Origin: Aplidium turbinatum
Lineage: Eukaryota > Chordata > Ascidiacea > Aplousobranchia > Polyclinidae
Length of the DNA stretch: 64,000 bases
Assembly (NCBI GenBank): GCA_918807975.1
Contig: OU964920.1
Coordinates: 43,305,979-43,369,978, forward strand
Direction: 5' to 3'
How positions within the stretch are numbered: position 1 is the stretch's first letter; every line of letters starts with the position of its first letter. Under the pieces are notes generated by a model. It ran no database searches, was not told where the DNA came from, and was given only the letters and a program-made list of their open reading frames with translations. Shown one piece after another: positions 44,528 to 53,670 of this stretch. A program made the position numbers and the translations under genes.

Positions 44528-44815
44528 CTGGCAGTGCTAAAAGCAGTGTTCCGGCAGTGCTCCGGCAGTGCTCTGGCACTGACCTGGCAGATTCAAAAAG
44601 CAGTTCTGGCAGAGCCAAAAGCAGTGCTCTGGCACTGTTCTAGTCTGGTTTAGGAGAAATTTATGTCTTGTTTATGTAAAGTTGATATTATTTCTTGTTT
44701 GTTTATTTTAGGAGAAAAGCACTGTCCTGATCTTGTTTAGGAGAAATGTCTTGTTTATAAAGGTGTCTTGTACAAAGCTTACCACGATGTCACAACCATT
44801 GCATCAGATTTTTTT
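44528..44815. repeat. 288-bp subterminal repeat, inner copy (left arm)
   Basis: Second direct copy of the element's near-terminal sequence. It lies just upstream of the IAP gene and may supply its promoter region. Confidence 0.85.
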
Positions 44816-44865
44816 TTTTTTTGATATTATTGCACCATTCTTTTTTTTTTTTTTCTGAGTTGAAG

Positions 44866-44880
44866 GTTATATATACAGCA
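44866..44880 (+). promoter_or_regulatory. Possible TATA box for the IAP gene
   Basis: GGTTATATATACAGC lies about 35-45 bp before the proposed IAP start at 44911. A mirror copy serves the right arm. Confidence 0.3.
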
Positions 44881-44910
44881 GTGGAGTATCATTTGTCCTT
44901 AGTTGATGTG

Positions 44911-45879
44911 ATGGAAGTGGAAAGAAACTTTGGTTCTTCAAGTGTTGCAAAAACAAATGAATATGTGGCACTCTCAGGTGGTTTATCTTCCATTGTTTGT
45001 CCAGAATCAGCTCCTTCTGCTCCTCATTTGGTGGAAAAAAGAGCTAGAATGACTACCTTTCAAGAGAATAAGGAATATAAAAAGTATTTTTCAAGTTCTC
45101 TCCATTATCCTGAGGACATGGCGGACAGTGGTTTCTATTATTATGGTGACAAAGACCGTGTCCGTTGTTTTTGTTGTGGGGGAGGATTAAATCATTGGGC
45201 ATCCACTGACGTTCCCTGTGTAGAGCACGCGAAGTATTTCCCTCATTGTAAGTTTATCCAAGAAAAAATGGGGTTCGATTTTGTGTTAGATGTCGTGAGG
45301 AAGTATCCCTATTTGAATAGACCAGCATCTTTTCGAGTAGGTGGATTCTTACCTGCTGGACTCTTACTTCAAAGAGGTTTAATTTCACCTCGATCACCCT
45401 CAACTCAATCACAAACTGTCACAATGGAAAAGTGGAGACATCGGGTTGTGTCGTTTGTTTACGCACCTTCAGATCTGTTTCATGAGAAAGCCTCTCTTGC
45501 CAGAGCAGGGTTATGCTACACTGGAGAAGGGAGAAAGGTTGTTTGTTTTTGGTGCGACACCTCCTTTTTCATGGCGGGTTTTCAATGTCCTTGGACAGAA
45601 CACGCGAAAGTAAATGATCAATGTAACTATATGAAGATGAATAGAACAATCTCTAATCGTAGTGATGAAACGTCTTTATTGCATGAAACGAAAGATACGA
45701 CGGAAGCAATTACAGATTGTGAAACGTTACAATGTAAAGTGTGCTTGGATTGTACGATCGATGTGGTAATCATTCCTTGTGGGCATTTATGTGCTTGCAG
45801 TGGATGTGTAGTACATTTAGAAAATTGTCCTGTATGTCGACATGTGATTGGAACTCTTCAAAAAGTTTACATAACATAA
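44911..45879 (+). CDS. Inhibitor of apoptosis, two BIR domains and RING (left copy, element cargo)
   Basis: 322 codons from ATG at 44911 (the frame is open further upstream, but that Met has the best context). BIR 1 has RMTTFQENKEYKKYF, then CFCCGGGLNHW and EHAKYFPHC; BIR 2 has CFWCDTSFFMAGF and EHAKVNDQC; the C-terminal RING is CKVCLDCTIDVVIIPCGH and CPVCRH. IAPs of this layout (as in baculoviruses and animals) bind caspases or their regulators and act as E3 ubiquitin ligases. In this element it is cargo, probably acquired from a host or virus. An exact inverted copy lies at 51224-52192. Confidence 0.9.
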   Translation: MEVERNFGSSSVAKTNEYVALSGGLSSIVCPESAPSAPHLVEKRARMTTFQENKEYKKYFSSSLHYPEDMADSGFYYYGDKDRVRCFCCGGGLNHWASTDVPCVEHAKYFPHCKFIQEKMGFDFVLDVVRKYPYLNRPASFRVGGFLPAGLLLQRGLISPRSPSTQSQTVTMEKWRHRVVSFVYAPSDLFHEKASLARAGLCYTGEGRKVVCFWCDTSFFMAGFQCPWTEHAKVNDQCNYMKMNRTISNRSDETSLLHETKDTTEAITDCETLQCKVCLDCTIDVVIIPCGHLCACSGCVVHLENCPVCRHVIGTLQKVYIT

Positions 45880-46004
45880 ATATTCTACTTTATTCATTCT
45901 ACTTTGATCGTTGAACATGTGTTTGATATTTATATGTTGTCTTTTCACGAAATAAAAGGGTATGCTATCAATATCGAATGTCATTTTGTGTCTTGTCGAG
46001 TAAG

Positions 46005-46622
46005 ATGGATGTTCGTTTTCAGCATCCATTTACTTGTGTTATTGCTGGCCCAACTGGAAGCGGTAAAACTGAGTTTGTGGTCAGGTTTTTAGAACACATT
46101 AAAGAGATGATGTCCCCTATCCCGGATAGGGTGTTGTGGTGTTATGGAGAGTGGCAAGAAAGGTTTAAGACGATCGCCAATGTCGAGTTCCTGCAAGGTT
46201 TACCATCAAGCGACACTTTCAACTCTTCAGAAAAAACATTGGTTGTTATTGACGATTTAATGAGTGAGACAAACCGCAGTGTGACCGATCTTTTTACTAA
46301 AGGCAGTCACCATAAAAACATCAGTGTCATGTATATTGTTCAAAACCTTTTTCACAAAGGCAAGGAACATCGAACGATTAGTCTCAATGCTCATTATCTG
46401 GTGGTGTTTAAAAACCCCAGAGACAACTCTCAAATACTCCATTTAGCAAAGCAAGCTTACCCGAGACGTTCTAGCGTCCTCCAGCAAGCATTTACAGACG
46501 CGACTGCCAAGCCCTTCGGTTATTTACTCTTGGACTTTAAGCAAAACACCCCGGAAAAGTTTCGTCTGCGGACCGACGTCTTTCCTGGAGAAATAAATTC
46601 TGTGTACGTTCCAGTCTTTTAA
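46005..46622 (+). CDS. Polinton packaging ATPase (left copy, element gene)
   Basis: About 205 codons (an in-frame Met lies nine codons upstream). Walker A is AGPTGSGKTEF, Walker B is LVVIDDLM, and further on VMYIVQNLF. This is the FtsK/HerA-type (A32-like) ATPase that defines Polintons and packages DNA in related viruses. Copy two is at 50481-51125. Confidence 0.9.
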   Translation: MDVRFQHPFTCVIAGPTGSGKTEFVVRFLEHIKEMMSPIPDRVLWCYGEWQERFKTIANVEFLQGLPSSDTFNSSEKTLVVIDDLMSETNRSVTDLFTKGSHHKNISVMYIVQNLFHKGKEHRTISLNAHYLVVFKNPRDNSQILHLAKQAYPRRSSVLQQAFTDATAKPFGYLLLDFKQNTPEKFRLRTDVFPGEINSVYVPVF

Positions 46623-47182
46623 AATGACTGCTCTGGATGTAGTTTTCCCATCATGTCCAATGATCGGCTTTCCGCTGTCAATAGTCTACGTTGGTTAAAG
46701 CCGCTATTTGTAGCGGCGAGCGTATCAAACTTTCCGTGGGAATCTTTGTACCACAGATTGGCCGATAGCTGTGACGTCTTTGCTGGGCTTCCAAAACTGA
46801 GAAGTGTCTCTAAATAGGCACGGAACGGATACGTGTGATTAGACTGAGAAATCTGGGTGTTGTTGAGGCTCAAGTCGACTTGAGACCATAGGCTATGCAG
46901 CCAATTGCAAACCGGAGCCACGGCTTGATCTGCATCCAAATTTGCCCCATCGTTCTTGACCACTTTGGCTCGAACGTAAAGTAGGGTGTTGGCCAAATCA
47001 ATATAGTAGTCGCCTTCTTCCACAAGTAAAAACTCAACAGGCCCACTGTCGGTAAGAGTAGATTGGGGACGATGTTCGACATAATGTCCTTGTTCTAAAC
47101 TGGTTTGTGTTGGCGGAACAGAAAACAAATCTAGTTCGGTTTTCAATCCCTCACAGGACTTTTCATGAATCAAACTACCCAT
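46619..47182 (-). CDS. Polinton major capsid protein, N-terminal part (element gene)
   Basis: The frame begins MGSLIHEKSCEGLKTELDLF, with VEFLLVEEGDYYIDLANTLL and DLSLNNTQISQSNHTYPFRAY. These fit the N-terminal jelly-roll of Polinton major capsid proteins. It is a part of the usual protein. Confidence 0.75.
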   Translation of the reverse strand: MGSLIHEKSCEGLKTELDLFSVPPTQTSLEQGHYVEHRPQSTLTDSGPVEFLLVEEGDYYIDLANTLLYVRAKVVKNDGANLDADQAVAPVCNWLHSLWSQVDLSLNNTQISQSNHTYPFRAYLETLLSFGSPAKTSQLSANLWYKDSHGKFDTLAATNSGFNQRRLLTAESRSLDMMGKLHPEQSF

Positions 47183-47636
47183 TGAAGATGTCCTTAGGAG
47201 CGACTGCTTTTCGTTTGCGTTTTTTCAAACTAGTAGACTTTTTGCTTTTTCTCGGTCTTTTAGCTGAAGGAGATGAGAAGAAGGCTTCTTGTGGCGGGGG
47301 TTGGAAAGTTCTTTTGGTTGGGGTTACAGCTCTTTTTAACAAGTTCATACCGGCCTGTTTAGACCGTTGTATGGCCGCATCTTTGACACTTTTCCCTCCC
47401 AATACATCAGAGGCGAACTGTGCACCAGTCTTTAAAACTTCTTTGCCAACCATTTTGGCTCCTGATTTAAAGAGAGGTAAAACCGCTTTGCCTAGACTGG
47501 AAAAAATACTCCCCAACCCATAACCGTTTTGATATTGAGCGCCGGTAAAAAAGCCTGGAGTTCCATGCCCAACTTGTGAGACATAATAATTTTCATAAGC
47601 TTTTGCATTGCAACAAAACGCTGGCTTGTAGGGCAT
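47175..47636 (-). CDS. Polinton small basic virion-type protein (element gene)
   Basis: 153 codons. A Gly/Ala hydrophobic stretch (GYGLGSIFSSLGKAVLPLF) is followed by a Lys/Arg-rich C-terminus with KRPRKSKKSTSLKKRKRK. This resembles the adenovirus-core-like or PW-type proteins placed near capsid genes in Polintons. Function is inferred from family position. Confidence 0.65.
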   Translation of the reverse strand: MPYKPAFCCNAKAYENYYVSQVGHGTPGFFTGAQYQNGYGLGSIFSSLGKAVLPLFKSGAKMVGKEVLKTGAQFASDVLGGKSVKDAAIQRSKQAGMNLLKRAVTPTKRTFQPPPQEAFFSSPSAKRPRKSKKSTSLKKRKRKAVAPKDIFNG

Positions 47637-48202
47637 TATAGCTGGTGAAGAAGTCTTTTTCGAAAATGAAGAGTCACCACTACCTTTCCTGTTTCAAATA
47701 GAACTGGATTGCCTTGATCGTCTCGCAGTGATATATGTATGGTACTAAAGTTTTTTCGTTGCACAAGATGATAGTGCACTTTTTCACTTCTTCGATAAAT
47801 GTAATCACCAGTCTTCCCCTCCACCGGTATGACACCCAACAAGGGAGCTAAAGTGTCACCGACTACGCGTGGTTCGACCACGTCACAATACAAATAGATA
47901 GAGTAAAAACCCTGACGTAGATCCACGCGGTGTTTCGATTGATACTCCCCAGTTTTAAAACGTTTCCTGTTAAATCCTAACATTTCAGCTAGCCCTACAC
48001 CCAGAATAAGACGGACACCGCTGTCAATTGTAAAATTCACAAGCCTCGTGTAAGGGTCGAAATACATTCGAGAAGAATATTCATTTCCCAATCGGAGCTT
48101 CAATTTTGTTTCTATAACTTTAAGGATACTTTGAGGACTGGGGTAGTGACCAGGATCCAAGACCACGATTATCACATTAGTCCCATTATATACTGCACCC
48201 AA
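47636..48202 (-). CDS. Polinton minor capsid (penton-like) protein, C-terminal frame (element gene)
   Basis: 188 codons, with VVLDPGHYPSPQSILKVI and GVRLILGVGLAEMLGF, typical of the Polinton minor capsid protein. The adjacent upstream frame (48172-48378) carries the family's N-terminal motif. Confidence 0.7.
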   Translation of the reverse strand: MGAVYNGTNVIIVVLDPGHYPSPQSILKVIETKLKLRLGNEYSSRMYFDPYTRLVNFTIDSGVRLILGVGLAEMLGFNRKRFKTGEYQSKHRVDLRQGFYSIYLYCDVVEPRVVGDTLAPLLGVIPVEGKTGDYIYRRSEKVHYHLVQRKNFSTIHISLRDDQGNPVLFETGKVVVTLHFRKRLLHQL

Positions 48203-48378
48203 TGATTGACTGAATTCTTAACATTTCTCCAGGAGTGAGGGTATTGAACTTCGGCGACGCCAACCTCCCATTCCCCTTCTAAATTGATTTCTTTTGGTAG
48301 TCTGACCACATAATCCGTCAATGTGTTGGTTGGGAAGAACTTCATAGAGCTGTTACTCGGAAGGGTTAGGTAAAACAT
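48172..48378 (-). CDS. Polinton minor capsid, N-terminal frame (element gene)
   Basis: 68 codons beginning MFYLTLPSNSSMKFFPTNTL, then EINLEGEWEVGVAEVQYPHSW, a hallmark start of the Polinton minor capsid protein. Listed separately because it is a separate frame from 47636-48202. Confidence 0.65.
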   Translation of the reverse strand: MFYLTLPSNSSMKFFPTNTLTDYVVRLPKEINLEGEWEVGVAEVQYPHSWRNVKNSVNHWVQYIMGLM

Positions 48379-48575
48379 TTCGCTTTGGATATTTTATTTT
48401 AGGTTGGGGCATAACCAATCCTAAACAGTTGGACAGCAACACGATCCAAAGTCTGTGGGGGTCCTCCGTTAAAATCAGGTTGTATAAACTGAACGAGATC
48501 ACAATCAGAATAACAGTCATCTGAAAAAAATAGACTATTTCACTTCTGGGAACGTTCTTTCCACACATTTTCCAC

Positions 48576-49616
48576 TCAGCCATAACGCACAACACTCGCT
48601 TCGTCAATCCAGCAATTAAACTTGTCCGGGTAACCGAGCCACTTTACAAAGATTTGTTTCTTTCGACCTTTTTTCCTCCTTCCCAAAATCGCTTCTACCT
48701 TATAGATGTCGTTTGTTTTAAAAACTTTTTGAATTTCTTGTTCGTAAAAGGTACCTTGCAGTGTTTCCCCGTCTAAATCTTTTAAAATATAAACCTGCGG
48801 GTCTCCGGGTAAAGCTTTGTCGACAAGAAACAACTCCTCTGTCCAGTTTGGTAAATATCCTTTTTGAAAATTGCGTCTGTGTTTGCTAATGCGAACCAAC
48901 GAACCAACTTCGACTTTGGGTTTTTTAGGTAAAGAAACACCTCCGTAAAGCGTTTGCCAAACAATCTCTTGATTTTCAGGATTCACAGAAGCCGGAGTGC
49001 GTTTGATGCTTCGGTGATACGAGTGATTGTAGGATTGAACCAACTTGGGTAAAATATCAATGTACCGTCTCGCTTTCTTGTATGTGAAATAACGCCACAT
49101 ACGACTTTTCAAGGTGCGATTAAACCGCTCTACAATACTGGCTTTTGTCTCCTTGTTATGAGTTGTAAAGAAATGAATACCATGATTTTTCAACCATGCT
49201 TGAAATATTTTGTTTGTAAACTCTGTACCTTTGTCTGTTTGCAGAGTCCTGGGTATTGACTTTCGGATAATTTTAGAGAAAGCCTTGATCAAAGTTTTAC
49301 CGGTTTTATCTTTTAATGGCACAACCCACGCAAATTTCGAAAACACATCAATACACGTCAAGAGATATTTAAAATTGCGGTTTTCTTTTTTCAGAGCAGA
49401 CACATCAACCAAGTCAGCTTGAAATTGTTCTCCTATACCGCCGACCACCACACGACGACGCGGAAATTGATGACGCACTGGTTTGTGAAGGGTATAGACA
49501 TCTTGAGACATGAGCCATGATTTCACTGGTTTTTTGACAACTTTTTGCAGTCTTTCAGCACCTCCAAAACTTGCAGGATTTCCCGGATCGTAGTAGCTCA
49601 GTGATGCTGACGCCAT
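48576..49616 (-). CDS. Polinton integrase with chromodomain (element gene)
   Basis: 346 codons. The retrovirus-like catalytic core has QADLVDVSALKK, LQTDKGTEFTN and ASIVERFNRTLK, giving the D, D, E triad. An SH3-like region and a C-terminal chromodomain follow (YKVEAILGRRKKGRKKQ, then FVKWLGYPDKFNCWI). Integrases of this form insert Polintons with 6-bp duplications, matching the flanks seen here. Same strand as the capsid genes. Confidence 0.9.
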   Translation of the reverse strand: MASASLSYYDPGNPASFGGAERLQKVVKKPVKSWLMSQDVYTLHKPVRHQFPRRRVVVGGIGEQFQADLVDVSALKKENRNFKYLLTCIDVFSKFAWVVPLKDKTGKTLIKAFSKIIRKSIPRTLQTDKGTEFTNKIFQAWLKNHGIHFFTTHNKETKASIVERFNRTLKSRMWRYFTYKKARRYIDILPKLVQSYNHSYHRSIKRTPASVNPENQEIVWQTLYGGVSLPKKPKVEVGSLVRISKHRRNFQKGYLPNWTEELFLVDKALPGDPQVYILKDLDGETLQGTFYEQEIQKVFKTNDIYKVEAILGRRKKGRKKQIFVKWLGYPDKFNCWIDEASVVRYG

Positions 49617-50140
49617 GTCACCTTTTTAACGCTCGCAGAAGGGCGGAGCTCTTGCAAAACTTGTTGAAACTCTGTTAACCCCACTGGTTGGGAGCTTTTG
49701 GATTTGTGAACAACGGCTGATATCAGATGCTTTATATTGGAATTGGGAATCACCTGTCCGTGAATTGTGATCTCACCAGAATTGTTCCAGCCCAAGGATG
49801 AATTCTTTTTTATCAAGTCAATGAGACCGCGACTTTTTCCAAGGTAACTCTTTGCTACTCCAACCAAAATATCGTCTTCGGTAAATTGTTTTTTCTCTTC
49901 CACAACAACTTTGGTCGGGATGTTGGCATATTTGTCACGATACACAATGTACTGTTGCAGGACTTGATCGTAAAGCCTTACTTTTTCGCTTGTGGGCAGG
50001 TCGGGTCGGTTGAGGATTTCATTCATTTTCGAGTCCAAGTCACTCATCGCGTTTACTAGCAGTGGCTTTTGAATACTTTTTTCCCGAATTGCTTCTAAAA
50101 GACGCGGTTCCACTAGACTCATCTTTTTGACACTTTCCAT
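49598..50140 (-). CDS. Polinton protein of unknown function, 180 aa (element gene)
   Basis: Helical and charged, with MSDLDSKMNEILNRPDLP and LSLGWNNSGEI-like segments. It overlaps the start of the integrase frame slightly. Proteins of this size and place occur in Polintons; I cannot name its role. Confidence 0.5.
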   Translation of the reverse strand: MESVKKMSLVEPRLLEAIREKSIQKPLLVNAMSDLDSKMNEILNRPDLPTSEKVRLYDQVLQQYIVYRDKYANIPTKVVVEEKKQFTEDDILVGVAKSYLGKSRGLIDLIKKNSSLGWNNSGEITIHGQVIPNSNIKHLISAVVHKSKSSQPVGLTEFQQVLQELRPSASVKKVTWRQHH

Positions 50141-50143
50141 TTC

Positions 50144-50479
50144 TTATTTTGAGGTGAGAGTACCAATTAATCCAGCGATCGCCGGAATGACTGCGGATAA
50201 AAGTGCTCCTAGAAAACCACCACGTTGGATAAGTCGTCGTTTCTTTGTGAGACTAGTCTTCTTTTTTGCTAGCTCGCGTAAAGACTTCTTATGCTTATAT
50301 AATCTTGCTTTGTGTGTTGAAGAAATAGGAACGTTACCCTTCAGTACGTTGTAACAACAATCACAAACACATTTAATCAAGTCGTTGTCTGCTGATTTTA
50401 TAACCCCCTTGGCGACATTGGGAGTCGCTTTAGAAAGAAGTTTCAGAGTATCGATATGACGTTGCAAACGAGCAGTCAT
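50144..50479 (-). CDS. Polinton small protein with hydrophobic C-terminus, 111 aa (element gene)
   Basis: A Cys pair region (CVCDCCYNVLKG), a Lys/Arg-rich centre and a C-terminal hydrophobic helix (GGFLGALLSAVIPAIAGLI). It is like short virion-associated proteins next to the ATPase in Polintons. The start is a few bases from the ATPase stop, suggesting one operon-like gene block. Confidence 0.5.
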   Translation of the reverse strand: MTARLQRHIDTLKLLSKATPNVAKGVIKSADNDLIKCVCDCCYNVLKGNVPISSTHKARLYKHKKSLRELAKKKTSLTKKRRLIQRGGFLGALLSAVIPAIAGLIGTLTSK

Positions 50480-50480
50480 T

Positions 50481-51125
50481 TTAAAAGACTGGAACGTACA
50501 CAGAATTTATTTCTCCAGGAAAGACGTCGGTCCGCAGACGAAACTTTTCCGGGGTGTTTTGCTTAAAGTCCAAGAGTAAATAACCGAAGGGCTTGGCAGT
50601 CGCGTCTGTAAATGCTTGCTGGAGGACGCTAGAACGTCTCGGGTAAGCTTGCTTTGCTAAATGGAGTATTTGAGAGTTGTCTCTGGGGTTTTTAAACACC
50701 ACCAGATAATGAGCATTGAGACTAATCGTTCGATGTTCCTTGCCTTTGTGAAAAAGGTTTTGAACAATATACATGACACTGATGTTTTTATGGTGACTGC
50801 CTTTAGTAAAAAGATCGGTCACACTGCGGTTTGTCTCACTCATTAAATCGTCAATAACAACCAATGTTTTTTCTGAAGAGTTGAAAGTGTCGCTTGATGG
50901 TAAACCTTGCAGGAACTCGACATTGGCGATCGTCTTAAACCTTTCTTGCCACTCTCCATAACACCACAACACCCTATCCGGGATAGGGGACATCATCTCT
51001 TTAATGTGTTCTAAAAACCTGACCACAAACTCAGTTTTACCGCTTCCAGTTGGGCCAGCAATAACACAAGTAAATGGATGCTGAAAACGAACATCCATCT
51101 TACTCGACAAGACACAAAATGACAT
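50481..51125 (-). CDS. Polinton packaging ATPase (right copy, element gene)
   Basis: Translation is the same as 45978-46622. Here it directly precedes the 111-aa gene on the same strand, which looks like the ancestral order. Confidence 0.9.
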   Translation of the reverse strand: MSFCVLSSKMDVRFQHPFTCVIAGPTGSGKTEFVVRFLEHIKEMMSPIPDRVLWCYGEWQERFKTIANVEFLQGLPSSDTFNSSEKTLVVIDDLMSETNRSVTDLFTKGSHHKNISVMYIVQNLFHKGKEHRTISLNAHYLVVFKNPRDNSQILHLAKQAYPRRSSVLQQAFTDATAKPFGYLLLDFKQNTPEKFRLRTDVFPGEINSVYVPVF

Positions 51126-51223
51126 TCGATATTGATAGCATACCCTTTTATTTCGTGAAAAGACAACATATAAATATCAAACACATGTTCAACGATCAAA
51201 GTAGAATGAATAAAGTAGAATAT

Positions 51224-52192
51224 TTATGTTATGTAAACTTTTTGAAGAGTTCCAATCACATGTCGACATACAGGACAATTTTCTAAATGTACTACACATC
51301 CACTGCAAGCACATAAATGCCCACAAGGAATGATTACCACATCGATCGTACAATCCAAGCACACTTTACATTGTAACGTTTCACAATCTGTAATTGCTTC
51401 CGTCGTATCTTTCGTTTCATGCAATAAAGACGTTTCATCACTACGATTAGAGATTGTTCTATTCATCTTCATATAGTTACATTGATCATTTACTTTCGCG
51501 TGTTCTGTCCAAGGACATTGAAAACCCGCCATGAAAAAGGAGGTGTCGCACCAAAAACAAACAACCTTTCTCCCTTCTCCAGTGTAGCATAACCCTGCTC
51601 TGGCAAGAGAGGCTTTCTCATGAAACAGATCTGAAGGTGCGTAAACAAACGACACAACCCGATGTCTCCACTTTTCCATTGTGACAGTTTGTGATTGAGT
51701 TGAGGGTGATCGAGGTGAAATTAAACCTCTTTGAAGTAAGAGTCCAGCAGGTAAGAATCCACCTACTCGAAAAGATGCTGGTCTATTCAAATAGGGATAC
51801 TTCCTCACGACATCTAACACAAAATCGAACCCCATTTTTTCTTGGATAAACTTACAATGAGGGAAATACTTCGCGTGCTCTACACAGGGAACGTCAGTGG
51901 ATGCCCAATGATTTAATCCTCCCCCACAACAAAAACAACGGACACGGTCTTTGTCACCATAATAATAGAAACCACTGTCCGCCATGTCCTCAGGATAATG
52001 GAGAGAACTTGAAAAATACTTTTTATATTCCTTATTCTCTTGAAAGGTAGTCATTCTAGCTCTTTTTTCCACCAAATGAGGAGCAGAAGGAGCTGATTCT
52101 GGACAAACAATGGAAGATAAACCACCTGAGAGTGCCACATATTCATTTGTTTTTGCAACACTTGAAGAACCAAAGTTTCTTTCCACTTCCAT
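51224..52192 (-). CDS. Inhibitor of apoptosis, two BIR domains and RING (right copy, element cargo)
   Basis: Translation identical to 44911-45879: BIR 1, BIR 2, RING. Located upstream of the ATPase on the same strand. Confidence 0.9.
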   Translation of the reverse strand: MEVERNFGSSSVAKTNEYVALSGGLSSIVCPESAPSAPHLVEKRARMTTFQENKEYKKYFSSSLHYPEDMADSGFYYYGDKDRVRCFCCGGGLNHWASTDVPCVEHAKYFPHCKFIQEKMGFDFVLDVVRKYPYLNRPASFRVGGFLPAGLLLQRGLISPRSPSTQSQTVTMEKWRHRVVSFVYAPSDLFHEKASLARAGLCYTGEGRKVVCFWCDTSFFMAGFQCPWTEHAKVNDQCNYMKMNRTISNRSDETSLLHETKDTTEAITDCETLQCKVCLDCTIDVVIIPCGHLCACSGCVVHLENCPVCRHVIGTLQKVYIT

Positions 52193-52638
52193 CACATCAA
52201 CTAAGGACAAATGATACTCCACTGCTGTATATATAACCTTCAACTCAGAAAAAAAAAAAAAAGAATGGTGCAATAATATCAAAAAAAAAAAAAATCTGAT
52301 GCAATGGTTGTGACATCGTGGTAAGCTTTGTACAAGACACCTTTATAAACAAGACATTTCTCCTAAACAAGATCAGGACAGTGCTTTTCTCCTAAAATAA
52401 ACAAACAAGAAATAATATCAACTTTACATAAACAAGACATAAATTTCTCCTAAACCAGACTAGAACAGTGCCAGAGCACTGCTTTTGGCTCTGCCAGAAC
52501 TGCTTTTTGAATCTGCCAGGTCAGTGCCAGAGCACTGCCGGAGCACTGCCGGAACACTGCTTTTAGCACTGCCAGAAAATTAAATTAGATCTCCCACTTC
52601 AAATTGGCTTTTTTGTCTATGGGTATGCAAAACTGAGA

Positions 52639-53232
52639 ATGTTAGAATTTTATTATAACTTTTTGGATAACTTTGTTGATCGTAGAGACTTTCAGTGTTT
52701 GGAGATGGATACAGATTCATTGTATTACGCTCTCTCTGCCCCTTGCCTCGAAGATGTCATCATTCCTGAAAAACGCAAACAATTTTACACAAACTACCAC
52801 AAATGGCTTCCTACAAAAGCCTGTCCTAATCATCGAGAGGAGTTTGTTCGCCTGCAAATGTCTGGGGGTGTCTTTCACCAAAAGGATTGTTGTGTACGCC
52901 AGCAACTCTTTGATAAGAGAACCCCTGGACTTTTCAAGTTGGAGTGGGAAGGATCCGGCTTCATAGGTCTTTCCAGCAAGACCTATTACTGTTTTGGTAA
53001 AAGCAATAAGCAAGTTTCCAAAGGAATCAGTGTGAGACAAAACAATTTCAACAAGGATTCATACCTCAACGTCATACGCACCAAACATAACCAATCAGGC
53101 ACAAACATTTCATTCAGAACACAGAACAACAAAGTCTTCACATACACACAGACAAAAAACGGTCTCACCTACTTTTACCCTAAGCGCCAAGTTCATTCAG
53201 ACGGTATAACCACAAGTCCACTTTGTGTTTAA
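52639..53232 (+). CDS. Polinton DNA polymerase B, C-terminal piece (right copy, element gene)
   Basis: Mirror of 43871-44464, with the DTDS motif. It lies between the two 288-bp subterminal repeats of the right arm. Confidence 0.8.
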   Translation: MLEFYYNFLDNFVDRRDFQCLEMDTDSLYYALSAPCLEDVIIPEKRKQFYTNYHKWLPTKACPNHREEFVRLQMSGGVFHQKDCCVRQQLFDKRTPGLFKLEWEGSGFIGLSSKTYYCFGKSNKQVSKGISVRQNNFNKDSYLNVIRTKHNQSGTNISFRTQNNKVFTYTQTKNGLTYFYPKRQVHSDGITTSPLCV

Positions 53233-53670
53233 TTGTGATCAGTGTATGTGTATTTTGATTGCGTCCTTTGAGCATTATGATCGCTATTTTCTTCACAAAC
53301 GTGAAGACGTTTAGCCTATATTGTATTTGTTGATCGTATATTGAAATAAAAAATCTGATGCAATGGTTGTGACATCGTGGTAAGCTTTGTACAAGACACC
53401 TTTATAAACAAGACATTTCTCCTAAACAAGATCAGGACAGTGCTTTTCTCCTAAAATAAACAAACAAGAAATAATATCAACTTTACATAAACAAGACATA
53501 AATTTCTCCTAAACCAGACTAGAACAGTGCCAGAGCACTGCTTTTGGCTCTGCCAGAACTGCTTTTTGAATCTGCCAGGTCAGTGCCAGAGCACTGCCGG
53601 AGCACTGCCGGAACACTGCTTTTAGCACTGCCAGCGGATATCGATCTCCTCTTTCCCTACTACTTACATC

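Larger units (their letters stand above)
43439..46633. repeat. Left inverted arm of the Polinton relative
   Basis: 3195 bp, matching 50470-53664 in inverted orientation. Open frames are identical in translation, and two 14-base homopolymers near 44808 and 44841 have equal length in the other arm. Every frame coordinate maps by position sum 97103. Confidence 0.93.
43439..53664. mobile_element. Polinton/Maverick-type element with palindromic arms, fossil
   Basis: A 10,226-bp element with ends AGTAGTAGGGAAAGAGG in inverted orientation and an exact 6-bp target duplication TACATC (43433-43438 and 53665-53670), the duplication length known for Polintons. Arms 43439-46633 and 50470-53664 are inverted copies, 3195 bp each. 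Parts: DNA polymerase B piece, IAP and ATPase in each arm; capsid-type proteins, integrase and two small proteins in the core. The usual full set of Polinton parts is not present, so it is broken, likely a recent defective derivative. Confidence 0.9.
50470..53664. repeat. Right inverted arm of the Polinton relative
   Basis: 3195 bp, inverted match of 43439-46633. Confidence 0.93.
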
